A stretch of 64,000 bases of DNA, from the NCBI GenBank assembly GCA_023443455.1, contig JAEZUE010000067.1:1-64000 (forward strand). Direction: 5' to 3'. Position numbers and translations under genes: made by a program. Positions within the stretch are counted from its first letter, which is position 1. Every line of letters begins with the position of its first letter. The notes under the pieces were generated by a model. The model saw only the letters and a list, made by a program, of their open reading frames with translations. It did not search any database and was not told the DNA's origin. This DNA is from Verrucomicrobiota bacterium (lineage in GTDB: Bacteria > Verrucomicrobiota > Verrucomicrobiia > Opitutales > Opitutaceae). This document shows positions 1 to 7,122 of the stretch, piece after piece.

Positions 1-111
1 CTGCGAATGGGTGTCGACGCCGGAGTGAGTCGGTACGTTGCCGAGATGGCCGCCGGTCGCCGTCGCGACGCTTCCAAGCTTCACAAAAAGCTAATTGCAA
101 ACATATCGTAA
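1..111 (+). CDS. C-terminal fragment of an unrecognised protein
   Basis: An open frame enters from the left edge and ends at TAA (109-111), giving about 36 residues rich in Arg, Ala and Lys. No family is recognisable from so short a piece. It abuts the broken IS110 transposase read on the other strand, so it may be the 3' end of a gene hit by that element, or a chance frame in GC-rich DNA. Confidence 0.2.
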   Translation: MRMGVDAGVSRYVAEMAAGRRRDASKLHKKLIANIS

Positions 112-548
112 TGACCCCTTAATTTCCGCACGGTGGGCACGGTGATCGTCGTGAAGGCCTTGGTGTTGCCTCGCAGATAGCGGTCGAGCTTGTCGACCAG
201 TGCGGTCGCATCCAGCCCGTCGGTCTTCTGCTGCCGGCCGTCGGCCAGCGCCGTCGGCACCACCACAAGACTCTGTGCCCCGGCCGCCAGCAGCCGACGA
301 TGCAGACCGAATCCGCACGGCCCCGCTTCCTGGCAGACATGCACGGTCCGACCGGCTTTGACCAGCGCCCGAACCAGCGCCACCAAATCTTCGGAATCGA
401 GCCGGACCGGTTTTTGCGGCAAGGCGCCGTCGAGTTGCACCGCCGCCACGATGTCGCGCGCATGCACGTCCGCACCCATCTTCACCACCTCGCACTTGCT
501 CGCGAGGATCCGATCAATCAGTTTACGCAGGTTAGTTCCAGTAATCAT
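81..548 (-). pseudogene. IS110-family transposase, N-terminal fragment
   Basis: This encodes the RuvC-like DEDD catalytic half of an IS110-type transposase. The motif GADVHARDIV carries the first acidic residue, CQEAGP the glutamate and KTDGLDA the two later aspartates. IS110 transposases are usually about 320-420 residues with a C-terminal transposase_20 domain, but this frame has about 155 residues from the ATG at 548. Homology ends after TITVPT (near position 135), followed by unrelated residues and a stop. An open extension upstream to 677 has no homology that I recognise. The element is therefore a remnant and should be inactive. Confidence 0.75.
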
Positions 549-600
549 AGGGCCGACAAGTTGGACGTTTTTGTCCCGCTTGTCGGCCTCATGGCATCTA

Positions 601-638
601 CGAGGAGGGATCGCTGCTCTGGCGAGCACCGCCACGGG
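601..638. repeat. REP-like hairpin repeat, copy 1
   Basis: This 38-base stretch matches 19051-19087 with about three differences. Its core reads CGCTGCTC TGGC GAGCACCG, an imperfect 8-bp stem around a TGGC loop. The flanks (CGAGG before, GCCACGGG after) are also shared between copies. Two intergenic copies of a hairpin unit suggest a dispersed REP-type element. Confidence 0.55.
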
Positions 639-692
639 CTGATTCGGATAAGTGTCCATCAGTGTATATAAGCCCAAAACGGCAGTTCGGGC

Positions 693-738
693 AGGTCACA
701 GAGACGGAGGAGAGACGGAAGGAGATCACAGAGGGGAA
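693..738 (+). repeat. Degenerate TCACAGAG array, forward copy
   Basis: The words GGTCACAGAG and GATCACAGAG flank related GAGACGGA-type units, with a loose period of about 10-13 bases. The complement of 810-859 has the same vocabulary, so the two arrays form a large imperfect inverted repeat around about 70 bases. No coding role is apparent. Confidence 0.5.
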
Positions 739-809
739 CTTGGGTATTCGCAATGTGGTCCGGCCTATTCACCCAATGGTGAGCCTCTCCGGCTTCTAGC
801 TTTTCTCCG

Positions 810-859
810 AACTCTCTGTGTACTCCTATCTTACCTCTGTGACCTCAGTGTCCAACTGC
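810..859 (-). repeat. Degenerate TCACAGAG array, inverted copy
   Basis: On the minus strand this reads GGTCACAGAG followed by TACACAGAGAG, matching the vocabulary of 693-738 in opposite orientation. It lies downstream of the last gene of the polysaccharide cluster. No T-run follows, so it is not a classical terminator. Confidence 0.5.
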
Positions 860-882
860 TTTGTTCAGGGTCATTGGTTTCT

Positions 883-917
883 GGAAACCGGCAACCGGTC
901 ACTGGCAACCGGCCAGA
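883..917. repeat. 7-base array (GGNNACC family)
   Basis: Five consecutive 7-base units follow one another without a break: GGAAACC, then GGCAACC, a GGTCACT variant, GGCAACC again, and a decayed unit. The stop codon of the minus-strand glycosyltransferase (899-901) lies inside the third unit, so the array writes the last codons of that gene. Confidence 0.75.
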
Positions 918-1990
918 AAGCCCAGCCACTGTTCGCGCACGACGGAGGGGGCGAAACGGCGCTCCCAGACGGTTCGCTGGTTTGCGCGGGACGTAGCGCC
1001 GGCGCGCAGGCGGGAGGCGAGGGCGACCACGGCGGCACGGCACTCGTCGTAGTTTTCCGGATTCCGGACGAGCTCGCAGTCGGCGACCGATTCGGCGAGC
1101 TCGGGCGTGCCGCCGCGGGCGGTGGCAACCCACGGCAGGCCGGCGGCCATGGTCTCGATCAGCGAAAGGGGCATGCCCTCGTTGTGCACGGAGAAGAGCG
1201 CGACGGCGTCGAGCGCGGCCAGGATCGCGGCCTGTTCCTGGGGAGTGGCGTAGCCGCCGTGGTAGACGACGCCGTCGAGGCCGGCGAAGCGGGCCGGCGG
1301 ATAGTCGGGACCGGAACCGTGGATGTGCCACTCGATCTCGGCGCACGCGGGATCCTCGGCGAGGCGGAGGATGGTCTCGATGCCCTTGGTCGAGACGAGG
1401 CGGCCGAGGAAACCGAAGCGCAGCGGTCGGTCGGCGACAGAAGCCGGTGCGGGGGGCGGCGCAGCGACGAAGGCGGTCTCGGTGAAGTAGGGCAGGAAAC
1501 GGGAGTCGGAGCGGCCGGTGGCGGCGTCGAGGTTCGAGGCGGTGAAGCGGCTGCAGCCGACCAGCTCGCCGGCTTGTGCGAGGACTCGCCGGAAACCCGG
1601 AGTCCAGGTGCGCTGCTCGGCGGCGTCGGCGGCCGTGTGGTGATGGTGGATGCGGCGGGCCCTGGCCTGGTCGGCGAGCCAGACGAGACGGGCGAGGGCT
1701 CCCTGGCCGTTGGTGTAGATCACATCCCAGCGTCCGCGCAGTCCGAATGCCTGACGGAGCAGCCACCCCGCCTTGGCGAAGCCTCCGGCGGTGCCGCGCG
1801 CTGCCGGCATCTCCTTCAGCACGATGCCGGCGGCCTGCAGTCGTTCGCGCCATGCCGGGGCGAGCGAGTTGCTCGTCGTGACCAGCACCACCCGCGAGCC
1901 GGTGTGGGCGGCGGCTTCGGCGACGAGACAGATATGGCGTTCCATGCCGCCATACGCGGCCATTTGGGGGACGTAGATGAGCAGGTTCAC
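899..1990 (-). CDS. Glycosyltransferase family 4 (GT-B fold)
   Basis: This protein of about 363 residues probably adds a sugar to the lipid-linked repeat unit in the cytoplasm. The C-terminal half carries the GT4 (Glycos_transf_1) donor site: FGFLGRLVSTKG, then EGMPLSLIE with the E-x7-E spacing and a following GLPWVAT. The N-terminus, LLIYVPQMAAYGGMERH, has the glycine-rich acceptor-side loop. I chose the GTG at 1990 because residues further upstream (QSQIGNPKSN) are translated from a 7-base repeat array. The stop codon lies inside another array. It is the promoter-distal last gene of the cluster. Confidence 0.85.
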   Translation of the reverse strand: MNLLIYVPQMAAYGGMERHICLVAEAAAHTGSRVVLVTTSNSLAPAWRERLQAAGIVLKEMPAARGTAGGFAKAGWLLRQAFGLRGRWDVIYTNGQGALARLVWLADQARARRIHHHHTAADAAEQRTWTPGFRRVLAQAGELVGCSRFTASNLDAATGRSDSRFLPYFTETAFVAAPPPAPASVADRPLRFGFLGRLVSTKGIETILRLAEDPACAEIEWHIHGSGPDYPPARFAGLDGVVYHGGYATPQEQAAILAALDAVALFSVHNEGMPLSLIETMAAGLPWVATARGGTPELAESVADCELVRNPENYDECRAAVVALASRLRAGATSRANQRTVWERRFAPSVVREQWLGFLAGCQ

Positions 1991-1991
1991 A

Positions 1992-2026
1992 ATGTTCGAT
2001 TTCGGATTGCCGATTTGCGATTGGTG
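1992..2026. repeat. 7-base array (ATNNNNG family)
   Basis: Five perfect-length units of the form ATNNNNG run from 1992 to 2026, for example ATTTCGG and ATTGCCG. The array ends one base before the GTG start of the downstream minus-strand glycosyltransferase. It would occupy the position where a ribosome-binding site is expected. Confidence 0.75.
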
Positions 2027-2078
2027 TTGGCGGGCATGGATCGGGCTGATCTGGCGGATCCAACTGATCGGTCCGGGA

Positions 2079-3224
2079 TCAAACGCCCGCAACCGCCGCG
2101 AGATCCGCGGCGAACTGGCGGGCGATCGCGGGAAGTCGCGGGGCGGGAGCGCGGCGGAGCGCGAGCAGGGCGGGGAGATCGATGGGGTGTTCGGGACCTG
2201 CCGACACCACGAGCGGTTCGTCGAGCGGGGGGATCGCCGCTTCGCCGCGCAGTTGCCAGTCGTCGCGGGTGACGAGCACCGGCACGCCGTGGTCGAGGCA
2301 GGCGGCGACGGTGCCGGACTTCGGCACGAGTGCGACGGGGTTGGGCGTGAGCGCGAGATCGAACGCGGCGAGCGTGCGGCTGGCGTGTTCGGGCGGGGTC
2401 TCGCCGAGATCCACGAAGGATGCTCCGGCGGGAGCAGCGGCGCTCAGATGGCGGGCGAGTGCGGCGCCGCCGGCGCCGGTGCGGCCGAGGGAGAGCAGCA
2501 GCAATGGGCGATCCTCGGCGCGGGCGGCGGCGGCGAGACGGGCGACGGCTTCGACGCCGTTCCACTCGCGGTGCACCGTGCCGAACCAGCCGGCGACGAG
2601 CGTGCGGGAGGGATCGAGTGCGGGAGCGTGGGCGGCGATCAGCTCGCGGCGGATCGCGGCGCGGTCGCCTGGCGCGACCGGAATGTTGCCGAAGAGCGGC
2701 AGCCGTTGCGCGGCGATGTGGTCGGCGGCGAGCGTGGATACGTAGGCCGGTGTCTGCGTGTGGGTGAGGTCCGGCCGCAGCGTGTAGTGGAGATGGCGCA
2801 CGACGTGGCGCTGCACGATGCCGTGCATGCGGTTCACGAAACGGTCGTGACGGTTCAGCCCGACCCACAGCTCGTGGAACATCAGGTGCCGCCGACGGCG
2901 GCCGAAGAGCGGGGCGAGGCGTTTGCCCAGACCGAGTGCGTAACCGCGCGGATGCCACGCGTAGGGCACGAACTGCAGGCTGACCCAATCGGGGGCGAAA
3001 CCGGCGATCGCCACTCGAGCCTGCAGGAGGCGTTGCGCCCAGGGGCGGTGGCGGTCGATGCGCACGATCGGGTTGCACTCGTCGAGCGCATCCTCGGTAT
3101 CCGCGAGGCCGATCGCCAGGCAGTGGTGTCCCTGGCGGGTCAGCTCGGCGGAGAGCGAACGGATGTAGTCGCCCACGCCGTCGCGACCGGCAGCGAGCGA
3201 GGAACCGAGGAAGACGATGCGCAT
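2079..3224 (-). CDS. Glycosyltransferase, GT4-like
   Basis: The protein has 381 residues and starts MRIVFLGSSLAAGRDGVGDY, a typical GT-B N-terminal strand with a glycine-rich loop. A second Rossmann-like half follows, with VAGWFGTVHREWNGV, LLLLSLGRTGAGG and a donor-site region PVALVPKSGTVAACLDHG. The usual E-x7-E motif is replaced by this serine/glycine-rich version, so the assignment to GT4 is less firm than for the neighbouring genes. The ATG at 3224 sits directly against a 7-base array. It lies in the same minus-strand run as the other transferases and probably acts on the same glycan. Confidence 0.7.
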   Translation of the reverse strand: MRIVFLGSSLAAGRDGVGDYIRSLSAELTRQGHHCLAIGLADTEDALDECNPIVRIDRHRPWAQRLLQARVAIAGFAPDWVSLQFVPYAWHPRGYALGLGKRLAPLFGRRRRHLMFHELWVGLNRHDRFVNRMHGIVQRHVVRHLHYTLRPDLTHTQTPAYVSTLAADHIAAQRLPLFGNIPVAPGDRAAIRRELIAAHAPALDPSRTLVAGWFGTVHREWNGVEAVARLAAAARAEDRPLLLLSLGRTGAGGAALARHLSAAAPAGASFVDLGETPPEHASRTLAAFDLALTPNPVALVPKSGTVAACLDHGVPVLVTRDDWQLRGEAAIPPLDEPLVVSAGPEHPIDLPALLALRRAPAPRLPAIARQFAADLAAVAGV

Positions 3225-3226
3225 GG

Positions 3227-3261
3227 CGGTGGGCAGTGACCGGTGGACGGTGGCCGGTGGA
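3227..3261. repeat. 7-base array (CGGTGGN family), copy 1
   Basis: Five units of exactly 7 bases run from 3227 to 3261: CGGTGGG, CAGTGAC, CGGTGGA, CGGTGGC and CGGTGGA. The array fills the whole gap between the upstream stop codon (3263-3265) and the downstream start codon (3222-3224). The same word is used at 4190 and 20345. Confidence 0.8.
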
Positions 3262-3262
3262 A

Positions 3263-4189
3263 TCAGCTCCGGCGATAGAAGCGGCCGAGGAAGGCGGCGA
3301 GGCGCAGGGCGCGGCGGCGGCGGGCGACCAGCGACGGAGGGAACGGGGCGATCGGGCCGGCGGCGTGTAGCCAGAAGGCCTTGTCGGCGGCGGTGGGCGG
3401 GCGGCCGGCGAGGCTTTCGCGGATGTAGTGTTTGCGCCATGGCTTCGGAGTGCCGAGTGCGTGGGGCAGCACGGTGCGGCCGGGCCGGAATCCCATGGCC
3501 TCGGCCCCGAGGATCGAAAAACGGAGACCGGCCGGCGCGGCCTCGATGGCGGCGTTGAGCGCGTCCTGGTCGGAGGCGTTGAAGCAGAAATGGGGATCGC
3601 GCATGCGGTTCGAGGTGCCGCCGCCGAGCTTGGTCTGGTCGAGGCCGCCGATCGCGTCGGCCATGGCGAGCTGCAGATCGCGCCAGAGCGCGAGGAAGGC
3701 GGTGTGGTCCGCCCGCACGCCGACGCAGCCGCCGTTGACGTAGGCGGGTTCGCGAAAGGAGAGCGCAAAGCCGTGGGGTTCGAAGTGGCGGCGCCAGCCG
3801 GCCCGTCGGGGATGGTTGGCCGAGAGCGGCGAGTTCACGTCCTCGCAGAGCGCGATACCCGCTTCGCTCCACTCCGCGAAGAAGCTCCAGGGCGCGTCGA
3901 CGACGATGTCGGGGTCGAGGTACCAGATCGGGTCGGCGGTGCGCTCGCGGAGGGCGAGGAGGAGGTCGGGCTTGTAGTTGGTGAGGTGGCGCGAGGTGGT
4001 GAGCACCTCGGTGCGGACCGAGAGGGGCCCGAGCTCGAGCACGCTCCTCCCCTGCATCCACGGGGGCGGGGCGCCGCGGACACCGGCCACGAGTTCGCCG
4101 GAGAAACCGGCGGCGAGCAGCGAGTTGGCGAGCACGGCGGCGCCGAGGTGGTAGTCGCCGTCGAAGAGGGTGCAAACGGTGGCGGGCAT
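3263..4189 (-). CDS. GT-A type glycosyltransferase-like protein
   Basis: This 308-residue protein resembles nucleotide-diphospho-sugar transferases with a GT-A fold (GT8-like). It starts PATVCTLFDGDYHLGAAVLANSLL and carries a probable metal-binding DxD in YLDPDIVVDAPW, with a further GGGTSNR loop and FNASDQDALNAAI near the usual acceptor region. No signal peptide or membrane segment is visible, so it should act in the cytoplasm. It is most like the gene at 12822-13688 in overall plan. The donor and acceptor cannot be told from sequence. Confidence 0.65.
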   Translation of the reverse strand: MPATVCTLFDGDYHLGAAVLANSLLAAGFSGELVAGVRGAPPPWMQGRSVLELGPLSVRTEVLTTSRHLTNYKPDLLLALRERTADPIWYLDPDIVVDAPWSFFAEWSEAGIALCEDVNSPLSANHPRRAGWRRHFEPHGFALSFREPAYVNGGCVGVRADHTAFLALWRDLQLAMADAIGGLDQTKLGGGTSNRMRDPHFCFNASDQDALNAAIEAAPAGLRFSILGAEAMGFRPGRTVLPHALGTPKPWRKHYIRESLAGRPPTAADKAFWLHAAGPIAPFPPSLVARRRRALRLAAFLGRFYRRS

Positions 4190-4217
4190 CGGTGGTCGGT
4201 GGGCGGTGGGTCGAGTG
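4190..4217. repeat. 7-base array (CGGTGGN family), copy 2
   Basis: Three perfect units (CGGTGGT, CGGTGGG, CGGTGGG) start at the base next to the ATG of the minus-strand gene at 4189 and are followed by a decayed fourth unit. The rest of the gap to 4300 holds no recognisable element. Confidence 0.7.
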
Positions 4218-4299
4218 GAGGGCAACGGGGGCCCGATGGCGAGCTGTGGATTTTGGCCGACGGCCCGCCGGCGAGCGCCCGTCGACCACGGAGCACCGA

Positions 4300-5145
4300 C
4301 TACGGCAGGAGGGTGCGGGCGGCGGCGGCGAGGTGGGCGAGGGCGGTGAGCGGTTGGGTGCTCCGCGCGACCCTCGCCGCGTGCAGGAAGCGCCGCCGGG
4401 CGATGCGGCGGGCGTCGCCCACGGTGCGCTCGGGCACGCCGCGGGCGTTGGCGAGCACGACGCGGGCCGCCTCGGCGATGAGCGCGGCGCTCTTCGTCGA
4501 CATGGCGTCGGGATGCTTGCGGTACCGCAGGGAGATCGCGCCGTTGTACACGAGCGGCACCTCGGCGCGGGCGCAGCGCAGCCAGTAGTCGAAGTCGTTG
4601 CAGATGGGGAACCGTGTATCGAATCCGCCGACGCGATCGAGAGTCTCGCGGTTGAGCAGGACCGCGGCGGGCTGGATGACCAGCCTGCTCTCCAGCAGGG
4701 CGCCGGCGAGGTCGGGCAACTGCTCGGCGGTGGGCTCGCGCCGTTTGAGCTCGGTGCCGGTCGCGGAGTCGAAGACCGAACAGGCGCCGAAGACGAGGGC
4801 CGGTCCGGAGTCCGGCGCCACGGCGAGACAGCGCGCGAGGTGGTCGGGCAGCCACAGGTCGTCGCTGTCGAGGATGGCGATCCACCCGCCCCGGGCGGCG
4901 GCGAAACCGGCGTTGCGGGTGGCCGGCAGCCCGCGGTTGGGATCGTGGCGGGTGTAACGAACCGGTTGCGACACCGTGGCGGCGAACTCGCGCACGATCG
5001 CTTCGGTGCGGTCGCGCGAGCCGTCCTCGGTGACGATCACCTCCCAGTCGGAGAAGGACTGGGCGCGCACCGAGGCGAGCGTCTCGGCGAGGTAGCGTTC
5101 GGCCTTGTAGGCGGGGATGCAGATGCTGACGCGGGGGGCGTTCAT
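4300..5145 (-). CDS. Glycosyltransferase family 2
   Basis: This 281-residue GT2 (GT-A fold) enzyme opens with VSICIPAYKAERYLAETLASV and has VTEDGSRDRT and ILDSDDLW, the nucleotide-binding and metal-binding DxD motifs. NDFDYWLRCA matches the conserved EDxDxWxR-type region near the catalytic base. It is a clear paralogue of the GT2 at 9712-10614: both share an EDGS-DxTEAIV segment followed by SQPVRY. The start overlaps the stop of the upstream acyltransferase by four bases (ATGA), so the two are translationally coupled. Confidence 0.88.
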   Translation of the reverse strand: MNAPRVSICIPAYKAERYLAETLASVRAQSFSDWEVIVTEDGSRDRTEAIVREFAATVSQPVRYTRHDPNRGLPATRNAGFAAARGGWIAILDSDDLWLPDHLARCLAVAPDSGPALVFGACSVFDSATGTELKRREPTAEQLPDLAGALLESRLVIQPAAVLLNRETLDRVGGFDTRFPICNDFDYWLRCARAEVPLVYNGAISLRYRKHPDAMSTKSAALIAEAARVVLANARGVPERTVGDARRIARRRFLHAARVARSTQPLTALAHLAAAARTLLP

Positions 5146-5819
5146 GAGGCGGGGAGGGCGGCCGACGCGGTGCGGGCGCGTTTCCAGGCGATGCCTTCCT
5201 TGACGCAGCGCGCCGGGGTGCCGAGCGCGATGCAGGCCGGCGGGATTTCGCCGGTGACGAGCGAGCGGGCGGCGACGATGGCGCCGTCGCCGATCCTGGC
5301 GCCCTTGAAGACGAAGGTGTGCAGGCCGATCCAGACGTGGTCGCCGATCAGCACGTCGGCGGCGGGGTTGAGGCGGTCGCCGGTCGTGGCGTCGTGGATG
5401 CCGTGGCTGTCGCTGTTGCGGATCTCGGCGTGCTGGGCCACCATGCAGTCGCGGCCGATCTGCACGCGGCGCCCCTCCTGGGAAAGAATGGTCGGGCCGG
5501 TCATCGAGGTGCTGTCGCCGATCAGGAGCACGCTGCCGTCGTCCTCGACGACGAGGCGGGCTTTTCGGAGCCGGCAACCGGCACCGATGCGCAGGACCGC
5601 GCCGCGGCCGGCAATCGTGATCGAACAGTCCCAGAGTCGGGCGCCGGGGCCGATCTCGACGGTGCAGCCGGTGCCGACGATCTCGATGTGGGTGCCGAAG
5701 AGCAGGGCGTTGTGGCGAAGGCAGTGGTGGTCTTGGCCGGTGATCCGCAGGCGGCTGCCCTTCAGCCAGGAACGAAGGCGGGCGACAAGGTGTGAGCAAC
5801 GGAGGGAGGCGACAGGCAT
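5142..5819 (-). CDS. Left-handed beta-helix acyltransferase
   Basis: This 225-residue protein probably O-acetylates a sugar of the polymer. It is built of hexapeptide repeats ([LIV]-G-x4 type) such as VEIGPGARLW, VLRIGAG, VQIGRDCMV and VLIGDHVWIG, followed by GARIGDGAIVAA and GTPARCV, the typical CoA-dependent acetyltransferase C-terminus. The segment AEIRNSDSHGIHD holds the likely catalytic histidine. I prefer the ATG at 5819, preceded by GCC like most starts here, but a TTG at 5837 overlapping the upstream stop is possible. Confidence 0.8.
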   Translation of the reverse strand: MPVASLRCSHLVARLRSWLKGSRLRITGQDHHCLRHNALLFGTHIEIVGTGCTVEIGPGARLWDCSITIAGRGAVLRIGAGCRLRKARLVVEDDGSVLLIGDSTSMTGPTILSQEGRRVQIGRDCMVAQHAEIRNSDSHGIHDATTGDRLNPAADVLIGDHVWIGLHTFVFKGARIGDGAIVAARSLVTGEIPPACIALGTPARCVKEGIAWKRARTASAALPAS

Positions 5820-5830
5820 GGCGGCGTGGT

Positions 5831-7108
5831 TCAGCAATGCAGATGTTGGACCAGATCAGGGCGCAGGCGGGCGAGATGGGCGAGAAAGATGGTGGGAAAC
5901 TCGGTTTCGCCGAGGAAACGGTGGCCGGACATCTGGCAGAGGTTGCCGCCCCAGTAGGCGTTGGCCTCGAGCAGGGTCGGGCCCTCGGTGGTGTCGACGA
6001 TGTCCCAGCCGACGAACGGCATCCAAGCGCAGGCCGCATGGGCGCGGCGGGCGAGGGCGGCGACGGCCGGCCAGTTGGGCACGACCCGGCCTTCGATCGG
6101 CGCGCCGCTGCGGGGATGGCGGCGGTGGATGCCGCGTTCGATCGCCTTCGACTGCGCGGAGCCGAGGGTTCCGGAGCCGATCGCGACGGGCGCGGCCAGG
6201 ATGTCGTTGTCGACGTCGGTGAGGTAGTGGCCGGGGGAGGGCAGGCGCAGGACGGCGGTGAGCACCACCGGGTCGGTGTCGGGAGCGCAGCCGGTGAGGA
6301 TCCGATAGTTGCAGACGGAACCCCCGGCGAGATCGGCCAACGCGGGGCCTTCGGCGAGCCTCGGTTGTATTATGAATGTGGAGCCTGCGAGCGAGCGGGC
6401 GGCGGTCTCGGCCGTGAGTTCGCCGTGGTCGAGCTGGCGGCGGCCGTCGCAATAGCGGCCGGTGGCCGGGTCGTGGCACCAGCGCACGACGCCATGGCCG
6501 GAGTAGTCGGCGGCGGGCTTCACGAAGAGGTCGGCCCGGGGGTTGGCCAGCCAGGGGCCGCTGCGTCCGGCGTCGATGGCGCCGGCGCGGAAGACGGCCC
6601 AAAGCGGCGGGGTGGGCAGGGCGTGTTGTCGGCACAGTTCGTGGCAACGGAGCTTGTCGGCGATGGCGTCGGTATCGAGCGTGGCGTGCAGGGCGCGCAG
6701 CAGGGACTGGAGTTCGCGGTGTTCGAAGAACGCGGGGAGCCGGCGCAGGTCGCCGGGCCGGAAGAGCCGATGGATGTAGTAGCAGTCTGGAGCGGCGTTG
6801 CGGCGGAAGACGGTGTGGAGGAGCCCGGCGAGCTGGCGGTGGTAGGGCACGTGGTGGATCCGCCGGGCCGCGCGGGCCTGCCGCCCGAACGAGCGGAGCA
6901 GTTGCCGCGTGCCACACGGCAGGTAGATCGCCGCCGCGAGCGCCCGGGTGGGGCGCGTGGCGCCCAGGCTTCGCGGGTGCGAGAGCTCCAGGGCGAGCCG
7001 GTGGAGCTGCGAGGCGGGGTCCGGGGCCCGGTCCCACGGGAAGGTCGGAAGGCGGAAACGGCAGTGGTCGAAGGCCGCGTATCCGTCGATTGATGGCAAG
7101 GGGGGCAT
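5831..7108 (-). CDS. Sugar-transfer-associated ATP-grasp protein 1
   Basis: The protein has 425 residues. Its C-terminal two-thirds looks like an ATP-grasp ligase of the type found in polysaccharide clusters (sugar-transfer-associated ATP-grasp). Supporting segments are DKLRCHELCRQHALPTPPLW, LFVKPAADYSGHGV (nucleotide-binding lysine and glycine-rich loop), FIIQPRL, and VGWDIVDTTEGPTLLEANAYWGG with acidic and Asn metal ligands. ATP-grasp enzymes make amide, ester or thioester bonds through acyl-phosphates, but the substrate here is unknown. It is followed by an acyltransferase and preceded 14 bases upstream by a second ATP-grasp gene. Confidence 0.75.
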   Translation of the reverse strand: MPPLPSIDGYAAFDHCRFRLPTFPWDRAPDPASQLHRLALELSHPRSLGATRPTRALAAAIYLPCGTRQLLRSFGRQARAARRIHHVPYHRQLAGLLHTVFRRNAAPDCYYIHRLFRPGDLRRLPAFFEHRELQSLLRALHATLDTDAIADKLRCHELCRQHALPTPPLWAVFRAGAIDAGRSGPWLANPRADLFVKPAADYSGHGVVRWCHDPATGRYCDGRRQLDHGELTAETAARSLAGSTFIIQPRLAEGPALADLAGGSVCNYRILTGCAPDTDPVVLTAVLRLPSPGHYLTDVDNDILAAPVAIGSGTLGSAQSKAIERGIHRRHPRSGAPIEGRVVPNWPAVAALARRAHAACAWMPFVGWDIVDTTEGPTLLEANAYWGGNLCQMSGHRFLGETEFPTIFLAHLARLRPDLVQHLHC

Positions 7109-7122
7109 CGCGGTGTCCGGCG

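Larger units (their letters stand above)
549..898. other. Gene-free spacer with word-like repeats
   Basis: No convincing gene is present in this 350-base stretch. It holds a REP-like hairpin (601-638) and two inverted purine-rich arrays built on the word TCACAGAG (693-738 forward, 810-859 as its complement). At its right edge it meets a 7-base array that overlaps the stop codon of the next gene. Open frames crossing it on either strand have no recognisable domain. Confidence 0.6.

Noticed and set aside
818..2272. Long plus-strand open frame antisense to the first glycosyltransferase
   Set aside because: Its translation is Gly/Arg/Glu-rich and has no domain. The minus strand encodes a clear GT4 protein; such mirror frames arise in GC-rich DNA.
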